Assembly (NCBI GenBank): GCA_013824165.1
Contig: PNNH01000072.1
Coordinates: 1-64,000 of the forward strand
Origin: Methylibium sp.
Lineage (GTDB): Bacteria; Pseudomonadota; Gammaproteobacteria; Burkholderiales; Burkholderiaceae_C
DNA length: 64,000 bases
Direction: 5' to 3'
How positions within the stretch are numbered: position 1 is the stretch's first letter; each line of letters starts with the position of its first letter. A model generated the notes under the pieces. The model was not told the origin of the DNA and did no database searches. It was given only the letters and a program-made list of their open reading frames with translations. The translations under genes and the position numbers were made by a program. Shown here in pieces: positions 20,050-28,899 of the stretch.

Positions 20050-21372
20050 ATGACCCAACCCCGACTGGCGCTGACGCTGTTCTGGCGCACCTTCGCCCTG
20101 CTGGCGCTGCTCCTGGCCGGCGGCGTGCTGGCCTGGCAGCAGACCTTCAAGGCGCTGGAGGCTGAGCCGCGCGCGCTGGAAGCCGCGCAGCAGCTGGCCG
20201 GGCTGGTCAACCTGAGCCGCGCCGCACTGGCGCACGCCGACAGCATCAACCGTGTGGCGGTGATCAGCTCGCTGTCGCGCAGCCAGTCGGTGCGCGTGCG
20301 CGTGGCCGAGAGCAGCGACCTCTGGCTGTCCTATGACACTTCGCCCTTCGCCAAGCGTCTGGCCGCCGAACTGCGGGGCCACCTGGGGCCGGACACCGTG
20401 GTGGCGCGCAGCGTCAACCAGGAGGACGGCCTGTGGGTGCGATTCGGCATCGGCCCCGACCAGTTCTGGCTGCAGACCAGCCCGACGCCGCTGTCGCTGA
20501 ACCTGTCCAGCAACGGCTTGTGGGTCGGTATCGCGCTGCTGGCCTCTCTGCTGGGCGCGGCGGCGATCGCGCGGCTGATCAACCAGCCGCTGCGCGAACT
20601 CTCGATCGCAGCCGGCCGCATCCGCGACGGTGAGTACGACTCGCGCCTGGACGAGACCACCCGCACCAGCGAGATCCGTGAGGTCAATATGGGCTTCAAC
20701 CGCATGGCCCGCGAACTGGCGAAGATGGAAGAGGACCGCACCGTGATGCTGGCCGGTATCTCGCACGATCTGCGCACGCCGCTGGCGCGCCTGCGCCTGG
20801 AGGCAGAGATGAGCGTGGCTGATGAACAGGCGCGCATCTATATGGCGCAGGACATCGACCAGCTCGACGCCATCATCAACAAGTTCATGGACTACGCGCG
20901 GCCCAGCGAACTGCAGCTGCAGCCGCTGGTGCTGGGCGAAATCGTCGAGCGCGAGGCGCAGGCCTTCCGCGATCCCGGGCAGATCCGCATCGAGGTGCAG
21001 CTGCCGCCGGAACTGCGCGTATGGGCCGACGAAACCGAGCTGGGGCGGGTGCTGTTGAACGTGTTCGAGAACGCGCGCCGCTATGGCCATGCGCCTGGCG
21101 AGGCCGCTCGCGTGGAAGTCAGCGCGCAGACCAGCGGCAGCTGGGTGCAGCTGAGCGTGCGCGACCATGGCCCCGGCGTGCCGCCCGACAAGCTGGCCCA
21201 CCTGACCACGCCCTTCTTCCGCGGCGATGCCGCGCGCACGGCCGCGACCGGCGCAGGGCTGGGCCTGGCGATCGTCGAAAAATCGGTGCAGCGCCTGGGT
21301 GGTGAGCTCGAATTGAGCCACGCCGAGGGCGGCGGCCTGCTGACACGGATCCGGCTGCAGCGCGCCAGCTGA
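20050..21372 (+). CDS. envZ: EnvZ-like sensor histidine kinase
   Basis: A 440-residue inner-membrane kinase with two transmembrane segments (about residues 12-30 and 157-178) around a periplasmic sensor region of about 125 residues. A HAMP domain (INQPLRELSIAAGRIRDGEY) follows, then a DHp with the phospho-His at about residue 239 in GISHDLRTPLARLR, and an ATPase domain (NVFENARRYG, DHGPGVPP, GAGLGLAIV). It is the cognate partner of the ompR product by position and family. The stimulus is not deducible from sequence. Confidence 0.92.
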   Translation: MTQPRLALTLFWRTFALLALLLAGGVLAWQQTFKALEAEPRALEAAQQLAGLVNLSRAALAHADSINRVAVISSLSRSQSVRVRVAESSDLWLSYDTSPFAKRLAAELRGHLGPDTVVARSVNQEDGLWVRFGIGPDQFWLQTSPTPLSLNLSSNGLWVGIALLASLLGAAAIARLINQPLRELSIAAGRIRDGEYDSRLDETTRTSEIREVNMGFNRMARELAKMEEDRTVMLAGISHDLRTPLARLRLEAEMSVADEQARIYMAQDIDQLDAIINKFMDYARPSELQLQPLVLGEIVEREAQAFRDPGQIRIEVQLPPELRVWADETELGRVLLNVFENARRYGHAPGEAARVEVSAQTSGSWVQLSVRDHGPGVPPDKLAHLTTPFFRGDAARTAATGAGLGLAIVEKSVQRLGGELELSHAEGGGLLTRIRLQRAS

Positions 21373-21388
21373 GCGGCGCTGGCTGTCC

Positions 21389-21880
21389 TCAGTCGCCGCG
21401 CAGCAGCAGCGCCACCGCACGCGCCTCGATGGCGCGCCCCTCGCCCACCGGCCCCATCTTCTCGGCCGTCTTGGCTTTCACATTGACCTGACCGATGTCG
21501 ATGCCCAGCACCTCGGCCAAGCGGGCGCGCATGGCCGGGATATGTGGCGCCATCTTGGGCGCCTGCGCCACAATGGTGCTGTCCAGATTGCCGATCACCC
21601 AGCCCTCGGCCTGCACGCGGCGGTAGGCCTCAGCCAGCAGCACCATCGAATCGGCGCCTTTGAACTCGGCCGCGGTATCGGGGAAGAGCTTGCCGATATC
21701 GCCCAGCGCCGCGGCACCGAGCAGCGCGTCGGTGATGGCATGCGCCAGCGCGTCGGCATCCGAATGGCCGAGCAGGCCATGGGTGTGCGGGACGGTGATG
21801 CCGCCCAGGATCAGCGGGCGGTCGGTGACGAGGGCATGGGTATCCCAGCCTTCGCCGATACGGAACGGTTGTTGAGCCAT
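21389..21880 (-). CDS. ispF: 2-C-methyl-D-erythritol 2,4-cyclodiphosphate synthase
   Basis: This enzyme cyclises CDP-ME-2-phosphate to MEcPP with release of CMP in the MEP isoprenoid pathway. The 163 residues show the zinc ligands in GWDTHALV and the later His in [15 protein letters not shown], with the substrate motif [10 protein letters not shown] and the C-terminal [14 protein letters not shown]. The start is placed at [11 protein letters not shown]; an earlier in-frame Met adds 31 unsupported residues. ispD, its usual partner, is not adjacent, which is mildly unusual. It converges on envZ. Confidence 0.95.
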   Translation of the reverse strand: MAQQPFRIGEGWDTHALVTDRPLILGGITVPHTHGLLGHSDADALAHAITDALLGAAALGDIGKLFPDTAAEFKGADSMVLLAEAYRRVQAEGWVIGNLDSTIVAQAPKMAPHIPAMRARLAEVLGIDIGQVNVKAKTAEKMGPVGEGRAIEARAVALLLRGD

Positions 21881-22053
21881 CTGCAGGCGCTGCCCATGCA
21901 ATGTCGAGGCAGCGAGCTTAAGCGATCCCGCCGCCCCTGCCGCGGTAGCGACACGATGTTCGATCTGCCGCAAACTGAACTCAAGCCGGCGTGGCTACCA
22001 TGCCCGCAAGCGCCCGATCTGGTGCGCAGGGTCATCAGGCAAGGAGACTGGCG

Positions 22054-22695
22054 ATGGGCGAACATGCTGCGGTGACGAGTGAACAGCTGCCGCCGATCAC
22101 GGCCATGAACGCGCCGCGTGCCGAGTTCCGCGTCTTCGGCCAGGGCCTGATCGAGCGGCTGCAGCCGCGCATGTACAACGGCAGGACGGTGCTGCTGCAG
22201 GCCCGCCGCATGCCACCCGAGGTCTATCTGCTGTCGGTCGCCGGTGAAGACGCCAACGTCAAGCTGCGCGCCGGTCTGCTTGACATCAAGCTCAAGGTGG
22301 GCGAGACCGCCGAAGGCTACGAGATATTCGAGCCGCGTGCCAAGTTCGAGTTGCCGATCTCGCAGGCCGATCTGGCGACGACCTTCGAATGGCTGGGCGC
22401 CCGACCACCCCTGACACAGCAGCGCTACGACAGCGCCCAGCTGCTGGCACTGGCGCGCGCCGACGCCGCGCTGCGGCTGGTGACGGTCGAGAAGATGCGC
22501 CATGGCTTCAGCATCGACGGCATCGTCTGCGAGTTCGCCCAGGTCTGGTTCAACGGCGCGCTGATCGAGACCGCCTGCGTGGAGAGCACCGACTTGGCCA
22601 GCATGCGGCGTGTGATCGCCGAGCTGGGCCTGGCCGAGCTGCCCAACACCAGCTATCTGCGCGCTGCCAAGCGAGTGGTGGGCCTGCTGGACTGA
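22054..22695 (+). CDS. CYTH-like (triphosphate tunnel) hypothetical protein
   Basis: A 213-residue protein with no certain family. The alternating beta segments and charged pairs (VYLLSVAGEDANVKLRAGLL, DIKLKVGE, LRLVTVEKMRHGFSIDGIVC, ALIETACVES) and the ending ELPNTSYLRAAKRVVGLLD resemble the CYTH/VTC tunnel fold found in phosphate-binding proteins, though the classic N-terminal ExExK motif is not evident. AAGGAG lies 9 bases before the ATG at 22054. It is the first gene of a four-gene operon whose last gene is a clear CYTH protein. The fold is an inference and the function unknown. Confidence 0.6.
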   Translation: MGEHAAVTSEQLPPITAMNAPRAEFRVFGQGLIERLQPRMYNGRTVLLQARRMPPEVYLLSVAGEDANVKLRAGLLDIKLKVGETAEGYEIFEPRAKFELPISQADLATTFEWLGARPPLTQQRYDSAQLLALARADAALRLVTVEKMRHGFSIDGIVCEFAQVWFNGALIETACVESTDLASMRRVIAELGLAELPNTSYLRAAKRVVGLLD

Positions 22696-22731
22696 GACCC
22701 CGCACATGCCGATCAGCCAAGGCCAGCAGCG

Positions 22732-24954
22732 ATGAACCCGTCAGCGGTCGCGCCAGCACCGCGCCTGCGGCCCGGCCTGGGTGATGTCTGGGGCGGGCTG
22801 ACCGCGATGCTGGTGGCCCTGCCCGCGGCGATCGGCTTCGGCGTCACCGTGTTCTCGGCCATCGGGCCCGGCCTCGCCGGCCAGGGTGCGCTGGCCGGCG
22901 TCATCGGTGCGGTGCTGATGGGCACGGTGGCCGCTACGCTGGGCGGTACGGCGCGGCTGGTCAGTGCGCCCTGCGCTCCCGCCGCCGCGCTGCTGTCGGC
23001 CTATGCGCTGGAGATGGCCGGTCGCGGCGAAGACCCGGCCTTGATCGTCGCGTTGCTGCTGGGCATGGGCTTGCTGGCCGGGCTGATCCAGCTCGTGCTG
23101 GGCCTGATCGGCGCCGGCCGTCTGATCCAGTACGTGCCCTACCCCGTGGTCAGCGGCTACCTCAGCGGCGTGGGTCTGCTGCTAATCGGCAGCCAGTTGC
23201 CGAGCCTGCTGGGTCTGCCGACCGACATTTCGCTGTGGACCGGGCTGGCAGCGCCGGCCAACTGGGACTGGCGAGCTCTTTCCATCGGCCTGCTCACCGC
23301 CGCGGTGATGAGCTTGGCCGCGCGCCGGCAGACTCACCTGCCGGCCACCTTGCTGGGCATCGCGGCCGGCACGCTGGTCTATCTGCTCTTGTCCGTCGGC
23401 GATGCCAGCATGCGCAGCTTGACCGGCAACAGCCTAGTGCTCGGTCCGCTGGACGCTTCGGGCACCGCGCTGCTGGACGGCATCGCTGCACGCTGGTCCT
23501 CGCTGGGCGGCCTTGACGCAGCGCATCTGAGCCGCCTGGCCGGCGGCGCGCTCACGCTGGCCGTGCTGCTGTCAATCGACACGCTGAAGACCTGCGTGGT
23601 GCTGGACAAGCTGACGCTGTCACGCCACGACTCCAACCGCGAGCTGCTCGCCCAGGGGGCCGCCAATATCGCCACCGCGGCCTGCGGCGGCATCAGTGGT
23701 GCCGGCACGCTGGGGGCCACGCTGGTGGGGCTGAACAGCGGCGCGAAGACCCGCGCCACCGGCCTGATGCAAGGCCTGTTCGCGCTGGCGGCTGCAGTGC
23801 TGCTAGGGCATCTGATCGCCTGGATTCCGGTCGCCACGCTGGCCGGTATCCTGGTGGCCATCGGCCTGCGCATGCTCGATGGCGAGCCCCTGCGCTTCCT
23901 GCGCTCGCGTGCCACCGTGCTGGATCTGCTGGTGGTGATCGCCGTCATCGTCGTGACGCTGGCGGTCGGCCTGGTGGAGGCTTCGGTGCTGGGCGTGGCG
24001 CTGTCCATACTGCTGTTCGTGCGCGAACAGAGCAGCGCCAGCGTCGTGCGCCAGAAGCTCGAGATGGGACGCGTGCCTTCGACCTGGCACCGACCGAGCG
24101 CCGAGATGGCGATGCTGGCACGACGCTCCAGCGCGGCCGTGATCTTCCGCCTGCAGGGCACGCTGTTCTTCGGCAACACCTACCGGCTCTACGGCGATCT
24201 GGAACAGGAGATCCAGCGACGGCGCTTCGTCATCCTCGACTTCAAGCATGTGCACTCGATCGACGTGACGGCGGCGCAGCTTTTCCTGCAGGTGCGCGAC
24301 GCGGTGCATGAACGCGGCGCCCGCCTGCTGCTGTGCAATGCGCAGGACGATGGCGACCGCGGCAGCCACCGCCGCCATCTGCTGGCGCAGTTCGGTCTGC
24401 TGCAGCCCGGCAGCGCCACCGTGCGCGTGTTCGACAGCCTGGACGATGCAATCGGCCATGTCGAGGAAGCACTGCTGCGCGAGAGCGGACTGACGGCGGT
24501 TGACGAGATCCCACTCGACATCGCGGAGGTGGCCATGTTCGCCAGCTTGCGCCGCGAGACGCTGGACGATCTGCAATCCGCCCTGCAGCTGCGCCGCTAT
24601 GAATCCGGCCAGATCATCTATGCGCAGGGTGCCGCCGGCGACGAGCTGTTCTGGGTGCGCCGTGGCGGCGTGCGCCTGCTGGCGCGCCTGCCGGACGGCA
24701 CGACCCGGCCGATGGCCGGCTTCGGCCGCGGCGACTATTTCGGCGGCTTGTCCTTCCTGGACAAGGAACCACGCCCGCATGACGCCGTGGCACTGGGCAG
24801 CACCGAGGTCTGGGTACTCAGCCGCCGCGACTTCGATGCGCTGGCCGAGCGCCACCACCGCATGGCCTACCTTATGGCCTCGGCGATGGCGCGCACCCTG
24901 GCCGCGCGGCTGCGCCGCGCGCAGGACCAGTTGGTCACGCTGGACGAATACTGA
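22732..24954 (+). CDS. SulP anion transporter with STAS and cNMP-binding domains
   Basis: A 740-residue fusion. Residues 15-430 are a SulP/SLC26 membrane domain (GGLTAMLVALPAAIGFGV, APCAPAAALLSAYALEM, ISGAGTLGATLVGLNSGA). Residues about 465-575 are a STAS domain (VIFRLQGTLFFGNTYRL, VILDFKHVHSIDVTAAQLF), and residues about 600-735 a Crp-type cyclic-nucleotide-binding domain (FASLRRETLDDLQ, GAAGDELFWVRRGGVRLL). SulP proteins move sulfate, bicarbonate or other anions; the substrate here is unknown. The C-terminal domain suggests gating by a nucleotide ligand, although the binding Arg of CRP-type pockets is not clearly conserved. It is 36 bases after the CYTH-like gene and 28 bases before the DASS-type gene. 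Confidence 0.93.
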   Translation: MNPSAVAPAPRLRPGLGDVWGGLTAMLVALPAAIGFGVTVFSAIGPGLAGQGALAGVIGAVLMGTVAATLGGTARLVSAPCAPAAALLSAYALEMAGRGEDPALIVALLLGMGLLAGLIQLVLGLIGAGRLIQYVPYPVVSGYLSGVGLLLIGSQLPSLLGLPTDISLWTGLAAPANWDWRALSIGLLTAAVMSLAARRQTHLPATLLGIAAGTLVYLLLSVGDASMRSLTGNSLVLGPLDASGTALLDGIAARWSSLGGLDAAHLSRLAGGALTLAVLLSIDTLKTCVVLDKLTLSRHDSNRELLAQGAANIATAACGGISGAGTLGATLVGLNSGAKTRATGLMQGLFALAAAVLLGHLIAWIPVATLAGILVAIGLRMLDGEPLRFLRSRATVLDLLVVIAVIVVTLAVGLVEASVLGVALSILLFVREQSSASVVRQKLEMGRVPSTWHRPSAEMAMLARRSSAAVIFRLQGTLFFGNTYRLYGDLEQEIQRRRFVILDFKHVHSIDVTAAQLFLQVRDAVHERGARLLLCNAQDDGDRGSHRRHLLAQFGLLQPGSATVRVFDSLDDAIGHVEEALLRESGLTAVDEIPLDIAEVAMFASLRRETLDDLQSALQLRRYESGQIIYAQGAAGDELFWVRRGGVRLLARLPDGTTRPMAGFGRGDYFGGLSFLDKEPRPHDAVALGSTEVWVLSRRDFDALAERHHRMAYLMASAMARTLAARLRRAQDQLVTLDEY

Positions 24955-24982
24955 ACGAGCCCACGACAAGAGGACGCAGCCC

Positions 24983-26593
24983 ATGCCCAGCACCCCTTCC
25001 CGCAGCACCCCTTTACGCAGAAGCGCCGAAGTGCAGCAGCCCGCCAACCTCGACCCGCTGGACATGCAGAACTACGGGCTGGAGAAGCTGCAGGAAATAC
25101 CTGGCGGGCCCTGGATGGCACGCGCCAAGCTGGCCGGCGTGCCGCTGGCGGTGCTGCTCTTCCTGGTCTTCCATCTGCGCTGGTGCGGCCCGATCGCCTT
25201 CTTCGACAACGCACAGGGCGTCAAGGATGTGGGCCAGCTCTACACCGTCACCGGCATCTTCATGTTCTCGCTGGTCCTGTGGTTAACCGAGGCGATCCCC
25301 AGCTACCTGACTTCGCTGATCGTCATCGTCGCCACCGTGCTGCTGGACGTGCTGGGCATGAGGGCCACCTTCGCCTACCTGGGCGAGCCGGTGATGATCC
25401 TCAATATCGCCAGCTTCGTGCTCGCCAGCGCGCTGGTGGTGACAGGTCTTGCCAAGCGCCTGGCCCTGCTGCTGGTCATCCAGTGGGGACGCCATCTGAA
25501 CGGCATCTTCTGGGCCTTCATCGCGCTGAACCTGCTGCTGGGCGCCTTCATCAGCGCCACCTCGGCCAAGACTGCGCTGCTGCTGCCGCTGTTCATGGTG
25601 ATCAGCGCGATGTACGGCGCGGTGGGCGGAGTGGCGCGCAACAATGTGGGCCGCAACCTGGTGCTGCAGAACTTGTTGGCCAACAACGTTTCGGCCTCGG
25701 CGTTCATCACCGGCTCGGCGGCCAATCTGCTGGCCGCACAGTTGCTGGAGCGCGCCGGCCACAAGGTCTTCTATTCCGAATGGCTGATGGCACTGCTGCC
25801 GCTGGCGCTGCTGCAGTGCGCTTTCGCCTGGTACAGCGGCACGCGCTGGATCTTCCCCATCAGCAAGGCCGATGCGGAACCCAAGCTGGCAGGCGGCATG
25901 GATCGGCTGCGCGATGAACTCGCCGCACTGGGACCGGTGCATGCCGACGAATGGCGGGCCGGCGGCATCTTCGTGGCCGTGCTGCTGCTGTGGGCCACCG
26001 ACACGCTGCACGACATCCCGGCACAGATCGTCGCGCTGGGTGGCGCCATCCTGGTGCTGATGCCCGCCTTCTCGGGTCTGAAGCGCTTTGGCGTGATGAG
26101 CTGGAACCAGGCCGACATTCCCTGGCACATGCTGATGTTCAGCTGGGGCGCCTATGTGCTGGGCGGCATCATGGAGAAGACCCATATCGTCGACCTCGGC
26201 GTGGCCGAGCTGTTCGCCAGCCTGGGCGTCGGCGCCGGCACACCCAAGGTCGTGGTGTTCGGCGTGCTGGCCAGCCTATTCGCGCTGACCACGCTGATCA
26301 GCGAGAGCAAGACGGCGCGCACGCTGATCATGTTCCCGATGATGATCGCCACCGCCACGCAGTTCGGCTGGGACGTGGTGGGCTTCTGCCTGCCGATGGC
26401 CTTTCTGATCAATCAAGTCTATGTGCTGTACTTCAACAGCAAGCCGGCCAATATCAGCTACCTGACCAATATGTACTCGATGGGCGAGTCCTTCCGCTTC
26501 GGCATGATCCAGCTGGTGGTCGCCGTCGGGATGCTGATGCTGTGGACCCAGTACGTGATGCCGCTGATGGGCTTCGACAGCCGCCTGTGGTGA
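24983..26593 (+). CDS. DASS/SLC13-type anion transporter
   Basis: A 536-residue transporter with about 11-13 membrane helices and a roughly 60-residue hydrophilic N-terminus. The two-fold repeat of the divalent anion:Na symporter (INDY/SLC13) family is visible: ALVVTGLAKRLALLL...GAFISATSAKTALLLPL in the first half and GGIMEKTHIVDLGVAEL...LISESKTARTLIMFPM in the second. Where Na-coupled members have SNT motifs at the cation sites, this protein has SATSAKT and SESKT, so coupling may differ. The ATG at 24983 follows AAGAGGA. Its operon partners suggest an oxyanion or dicarboxylate substrate, which is not proven. Confidence 0.85.
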   Translation: MPSTPSRSTPLRRSAEVQQPANLDPLDMQNYGLEKLQEIPGGPWMARAKLAGVPLAVLLFLVFHLRWCGPIAFFDNAQGVKDVGQLYTVTGIFMFSLVLWLTEAIPSYLTSLIVIVATVLLDVLGMRATFAYLGEPVMILNIASFVLASALVVTGLAKRLALLLVIQWGRHLNGIFWAFIALNLLLGAFISATSAKTALLLPLFMVISAMYGAVGGVARNNVGRNLVLQNLLANNVSASAFITGSAANLLAAQLLERAGHKVFYSEWLMALLPLALLQCAFAWYSGTRWIFPISKADAEPKLAGGMDRLRDELAALGPVHADEWRAGGIFVAVLLLWATDTLHDIPAQIVALGGAILVLMPAFSGLKRFGVMSWNQADIPWHMLMFSWGAYVLGGIMEKTHIVDLGVAELFASLGVGAGTPKVVVFGVLASLFALTTLISESKTARTLIMFPMMIATATQFGWDVVGFCLPMAFLINQVYVLYFNSKPANISYLTNMYSMGESFRFGMIQLVVAVGMLMLWTQYVMPLMGFDSRLW

Positions 26594-26621
26594 ATCGCTT
26601 CCCTGACAAAAGGACAAGACG

Positions 26622-27095
26622 ATGGGCAAGGAAATCGAACGCAAGTTCCTGGTTGATACGCGGCTATGGCAGCCCCTGGGTTCGGGCTCGCATTACAAGC
26701 AGGGCTATCTCAGCAGCGTCAAGGAGCGCGTCGTGCGTGTGCGCATCGAGGGCGAGCAGGCCAGGCTGACGATCAAGGGCATCAGCGTCGGCCTCACGCG
26801 CGCCGAGTTCGAATACGCGATCCCGCTGGCGGACGCCAGCCAGTTGCTCGACGGCCTATGCGAGCATCCGCTGATCGACAAGCACCGCCACAAGGAGCTG
26901 CACTGCGGCAAGACCTGGGAGATCGACGTCTTCCATGGGGACAACGAAGGGCTGGTGGTCGCCGAGATCGAGCTGGCCAGCGAGGACGAGCCCTTCGATC
27001 GCCCGGCCTGGGCAGTGCAGGAGGTGTCCAGCGACCCGCGCTATTTCAACTCCAGTCTGCAGAAACATCCGTTCAAGGACTGGGCCAAGGACTGA
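26622..27095 (+). CDS. CYTH domain protein (triphosphate tunnel metalloenzyme)
   Basis: A 157-residue single-domain CYTH protein starting MGKEIERKFLV, which contains the signature ExExK. Further tunnel residues are RVVRVRIEGEQARLTIKG, RAEFEYAIPL, KTWEIDVFHG and VVAEIELASEDE. Small stand-alone members with this EIERKFLV start are mostly inorganic tripolyphosphatases; other CYTH proteins are class IV adenylate cyclases or thiamine triphosphatases. It is the last gene of the operon with the SulP and DASS transporters and ends at a strong terminator. Confidence 0.92.
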   Translation: MGKEIERKFLVDTRLWQPLGSGSHYKQGYLSSVKERVVRVRIEGEQARLTIKGISVGLTRAEFEYAIPLADASQLLDGLCEHPLIDKHRHKELHCGKTWEIDVFHGDNEGLVVAEIELASEDEPFDRPAWAVQEVSSDPRYFNSSLQKHPFKDWAKD

Positions 27096-27117
27096 GGAAG
27101 GACGAGCCAAACGAAAA

Positions 27118-27140
27118 CGGGGACGCCACTGGCGTCCCCG
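27118..27140. terminator. bidirectional terminator, CYTH gene and OprP porin
   Basis: A perfect 10-bp stem, CGGGGACGCC (27118-27127) and GGCGTCCCCG (27131-27140), around a 3-base ACT loop. It is flanked by AACGAAAA on one side and CTGTGTTTC on the other. It lies between the two convergent stops, and on the minus strand the following TTTTCGTTT is a reasonable T-tract. Confidence 0.85.
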
Positions 27141-27164
27141 CTGTGTTTCAGGCCCGGCGCTGGC

Positions 27165-28697
27165 CTAGAACATGTACTGCGCGCGCAGCCCCAGCACCTT
27201 GATCTTGTCGCCGCCCAGAATGGGTACGACGGTGCCGTTGGCGTAGGCAAAGCTGCCGGCATCGGCGTCGGCATTGTTGTCGAGCTTGATCAGCATGTAG
27301 TTCAGCACGAACTTCAGGTTAGCGTTCGGATACCAGTTCATGCCCAGTGTGGCGATCTTGGCCTTGCCCCCGAAGACGCCGCGGCTTGTCGCCCGGTAGC
27401 TGGACGTGCGGTTGCGCGTGTAGCCGCCATCGGGATCATTCATGTCGGCCATCGAGTAGCGGGCGGTGAGCTCCAGCGCATTGCTGCCGCTGACACCGGC
27501 GAATTCGGCGCTCATCGGGTCGTACTTGCGGTCGCCGCGCAGGAAGTAGGAATAGGCCACGTAGTAGCTGTCGAACTTCGGGCCCCGAATCGACGGCCAT
27601 TGCGCGGCCAGCGCCGCATCCATGTCCGGCCGCACGCCGCCGAGCCTGACCTTGGTGTGCAGGTACTCGCCGCTGAGCATGTGCGGGCCGTACTTGAAGG
27701 CCAGTTCCAGCCCGGTGGTCAGCGCGCTGTCCACGCCCTGGATCTGCTTGGTATCGACGAACTCGATCTGGCTGAGCTCGTTCTCCATCACCGACGCGAA
27801 CTTCATGCGCGCATCATCCGGCTTGGCATTGCTGCGCGGCCGGTTGTTCAGCACGTTCAGGCCGATGTGGAACACCTTGTTGGCCTCACCGCGCCAGAAC
27901 GGCCGCGCCACCGCGCGCATCGAGTAGCCATGCGTCTCGGACTCGCCGTTGAGCGAGGGGTTGTCGCGCGCCTCGCCGTCGGTATTGGCCTTGTCGCCAA
28001 ACACGCCGGCGCCGACGAAGAACCAATCGTTGGCATAGTCGCCGGCCAGGCCGATGCGGCGGCTGGGCGCGAACAGCTCGGTGGCGACCGAGGACTCCAT
28101 ATAGGTCGCCACGCGCGAGGACGTCACCTGGTCCAGGCTGAAATGCGGCTTGAAGTGGCCGAGCTTGATGCTGGCGTTCGGAATGCCTTTGTAGGCCAAC
28201 CACATGTCCTTGGTGTCGACCGCGTTGTTGGCGAAGTCCAGGTCGAACTCGGCTTCCCAGTCCTTGCCCAGCTTGGACTTGGTGGCCAGGCGCACGCGGC
28301 GGAACTTGGTATCCGACTTGACGACGCCGCCGTTCTTGTCGGCATCCACCGAACCCAGATCGAGCTGCACACGGCCGTCGAGCTTGAGCTCGTAGTTGCC
28401 GTCCGCCGAGCTCCAGACGATGTAGCCGTCCTCGACCTTGCTCGTCACCGGGGAGGCATTGCCCGCCGACTGCGCGGCCGCGGGCGCTGCAACGACCGCA
28501 GGCGCCTTAGCCTCGATGGCAGCGCGCTGCGCCATGGCCTCGGCCTTCAAGGCATCGATCTGCGTCTGCAAAGCCTCGATCTTCTTCAGCAGCTCGGCTT
28601 CGGAGGCCAGTGCCGGGCCAGGCAGCAGCGCCACGGCAAACGCCGACGCGATCAGGCTCGGCAGCAACAGTCTCTTGTTGGGTACAGGCGTCTTCAT
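27165..28697 (-). CDS. phosphate-selective porin O/P family protein
   Basis: A 510-residue outer-membrane porin with a signal peptide (MKTPVPNKRLLLPSLIASAF...ALA), a coiled-coil trimerisation segment (ELLKKIEALQTQIDALKAEA), then a 16-strand-type OprO/OprP barrel (YELKLDGRVQLDLGSVDADK, LATKSKLGKDWEAEFDLDFA, GHFKPHFSLDQVTSS) and a C-terminal Phe (LRAQYMF). OprP-type porins pass phosphate or polyphosphate and relatives pass other anions; the electropositive ladder cannot be judged by eye. GGAG is placed before the Met at 28697. It converges on the SulP/DASS/CYTH operon and may supply it across the outer membrane. Confidence 0.92.
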   Translation of the reverse strand: MKTPVPNKRLLLPSLIASAFAVALLPGPALASEAELLKKIEALQTQIDALKAEAMAQRAAIEAKAPAVVAAPAAAQSAGNASPVTSKVEDGYIVWSSADGNYELKLDGRVQLDLGSVDADKNGGVVKSDTKFRRVRLATKSKLGKDWEAEFDLDFANNAVDTKDMWLAYKGIPNASIKLGHFKPHFSLDQVTSSRVATYMESSVATELFAPSRRIGLAGDYANDWFFVGAGVFGDKANTDGEARDNPSLNGESETHGYSMRAVARPFWRGEANKVFHIGLNVLNNRPRSNAKPDDARMKFASVMENELSQIEFVDTKQIQGVDSALTTGLELAFKYGPHMLSGEYLHTKVRLGGVRPDMDAALAAQWPSIRGPKFDSYYVAYSYFLRGDRKYDPMSAEFAGVSGSNALELTARYSMADMNDPDGGYTRNRTSSYRATSRGVFGGKAKIATLGMNWYPNANLKFVLNYMLIKLDNNADADAGSFAYANGTVVPILGGDKIKVLGLRAQYMF

Positions 28698-28899
28698 GGG
28701 GGTCTCCTTTGGCTGTTTGTCACTCATCTCTTGATACTCTCGCTCCGCGGGCGTGGAGTCGGGTTTGATCCGCCTCAAGCTCGCCGCCCGGCGAGCGGCG
28801 GAAGTCGTTGGCGGGCCTGATTCGCGACACAAACGTTGCGCCAGCCCCACTGCCCTGCCCCAAGCCCAACCACGCCAATCCCTCGATACCCCAGCGCGC

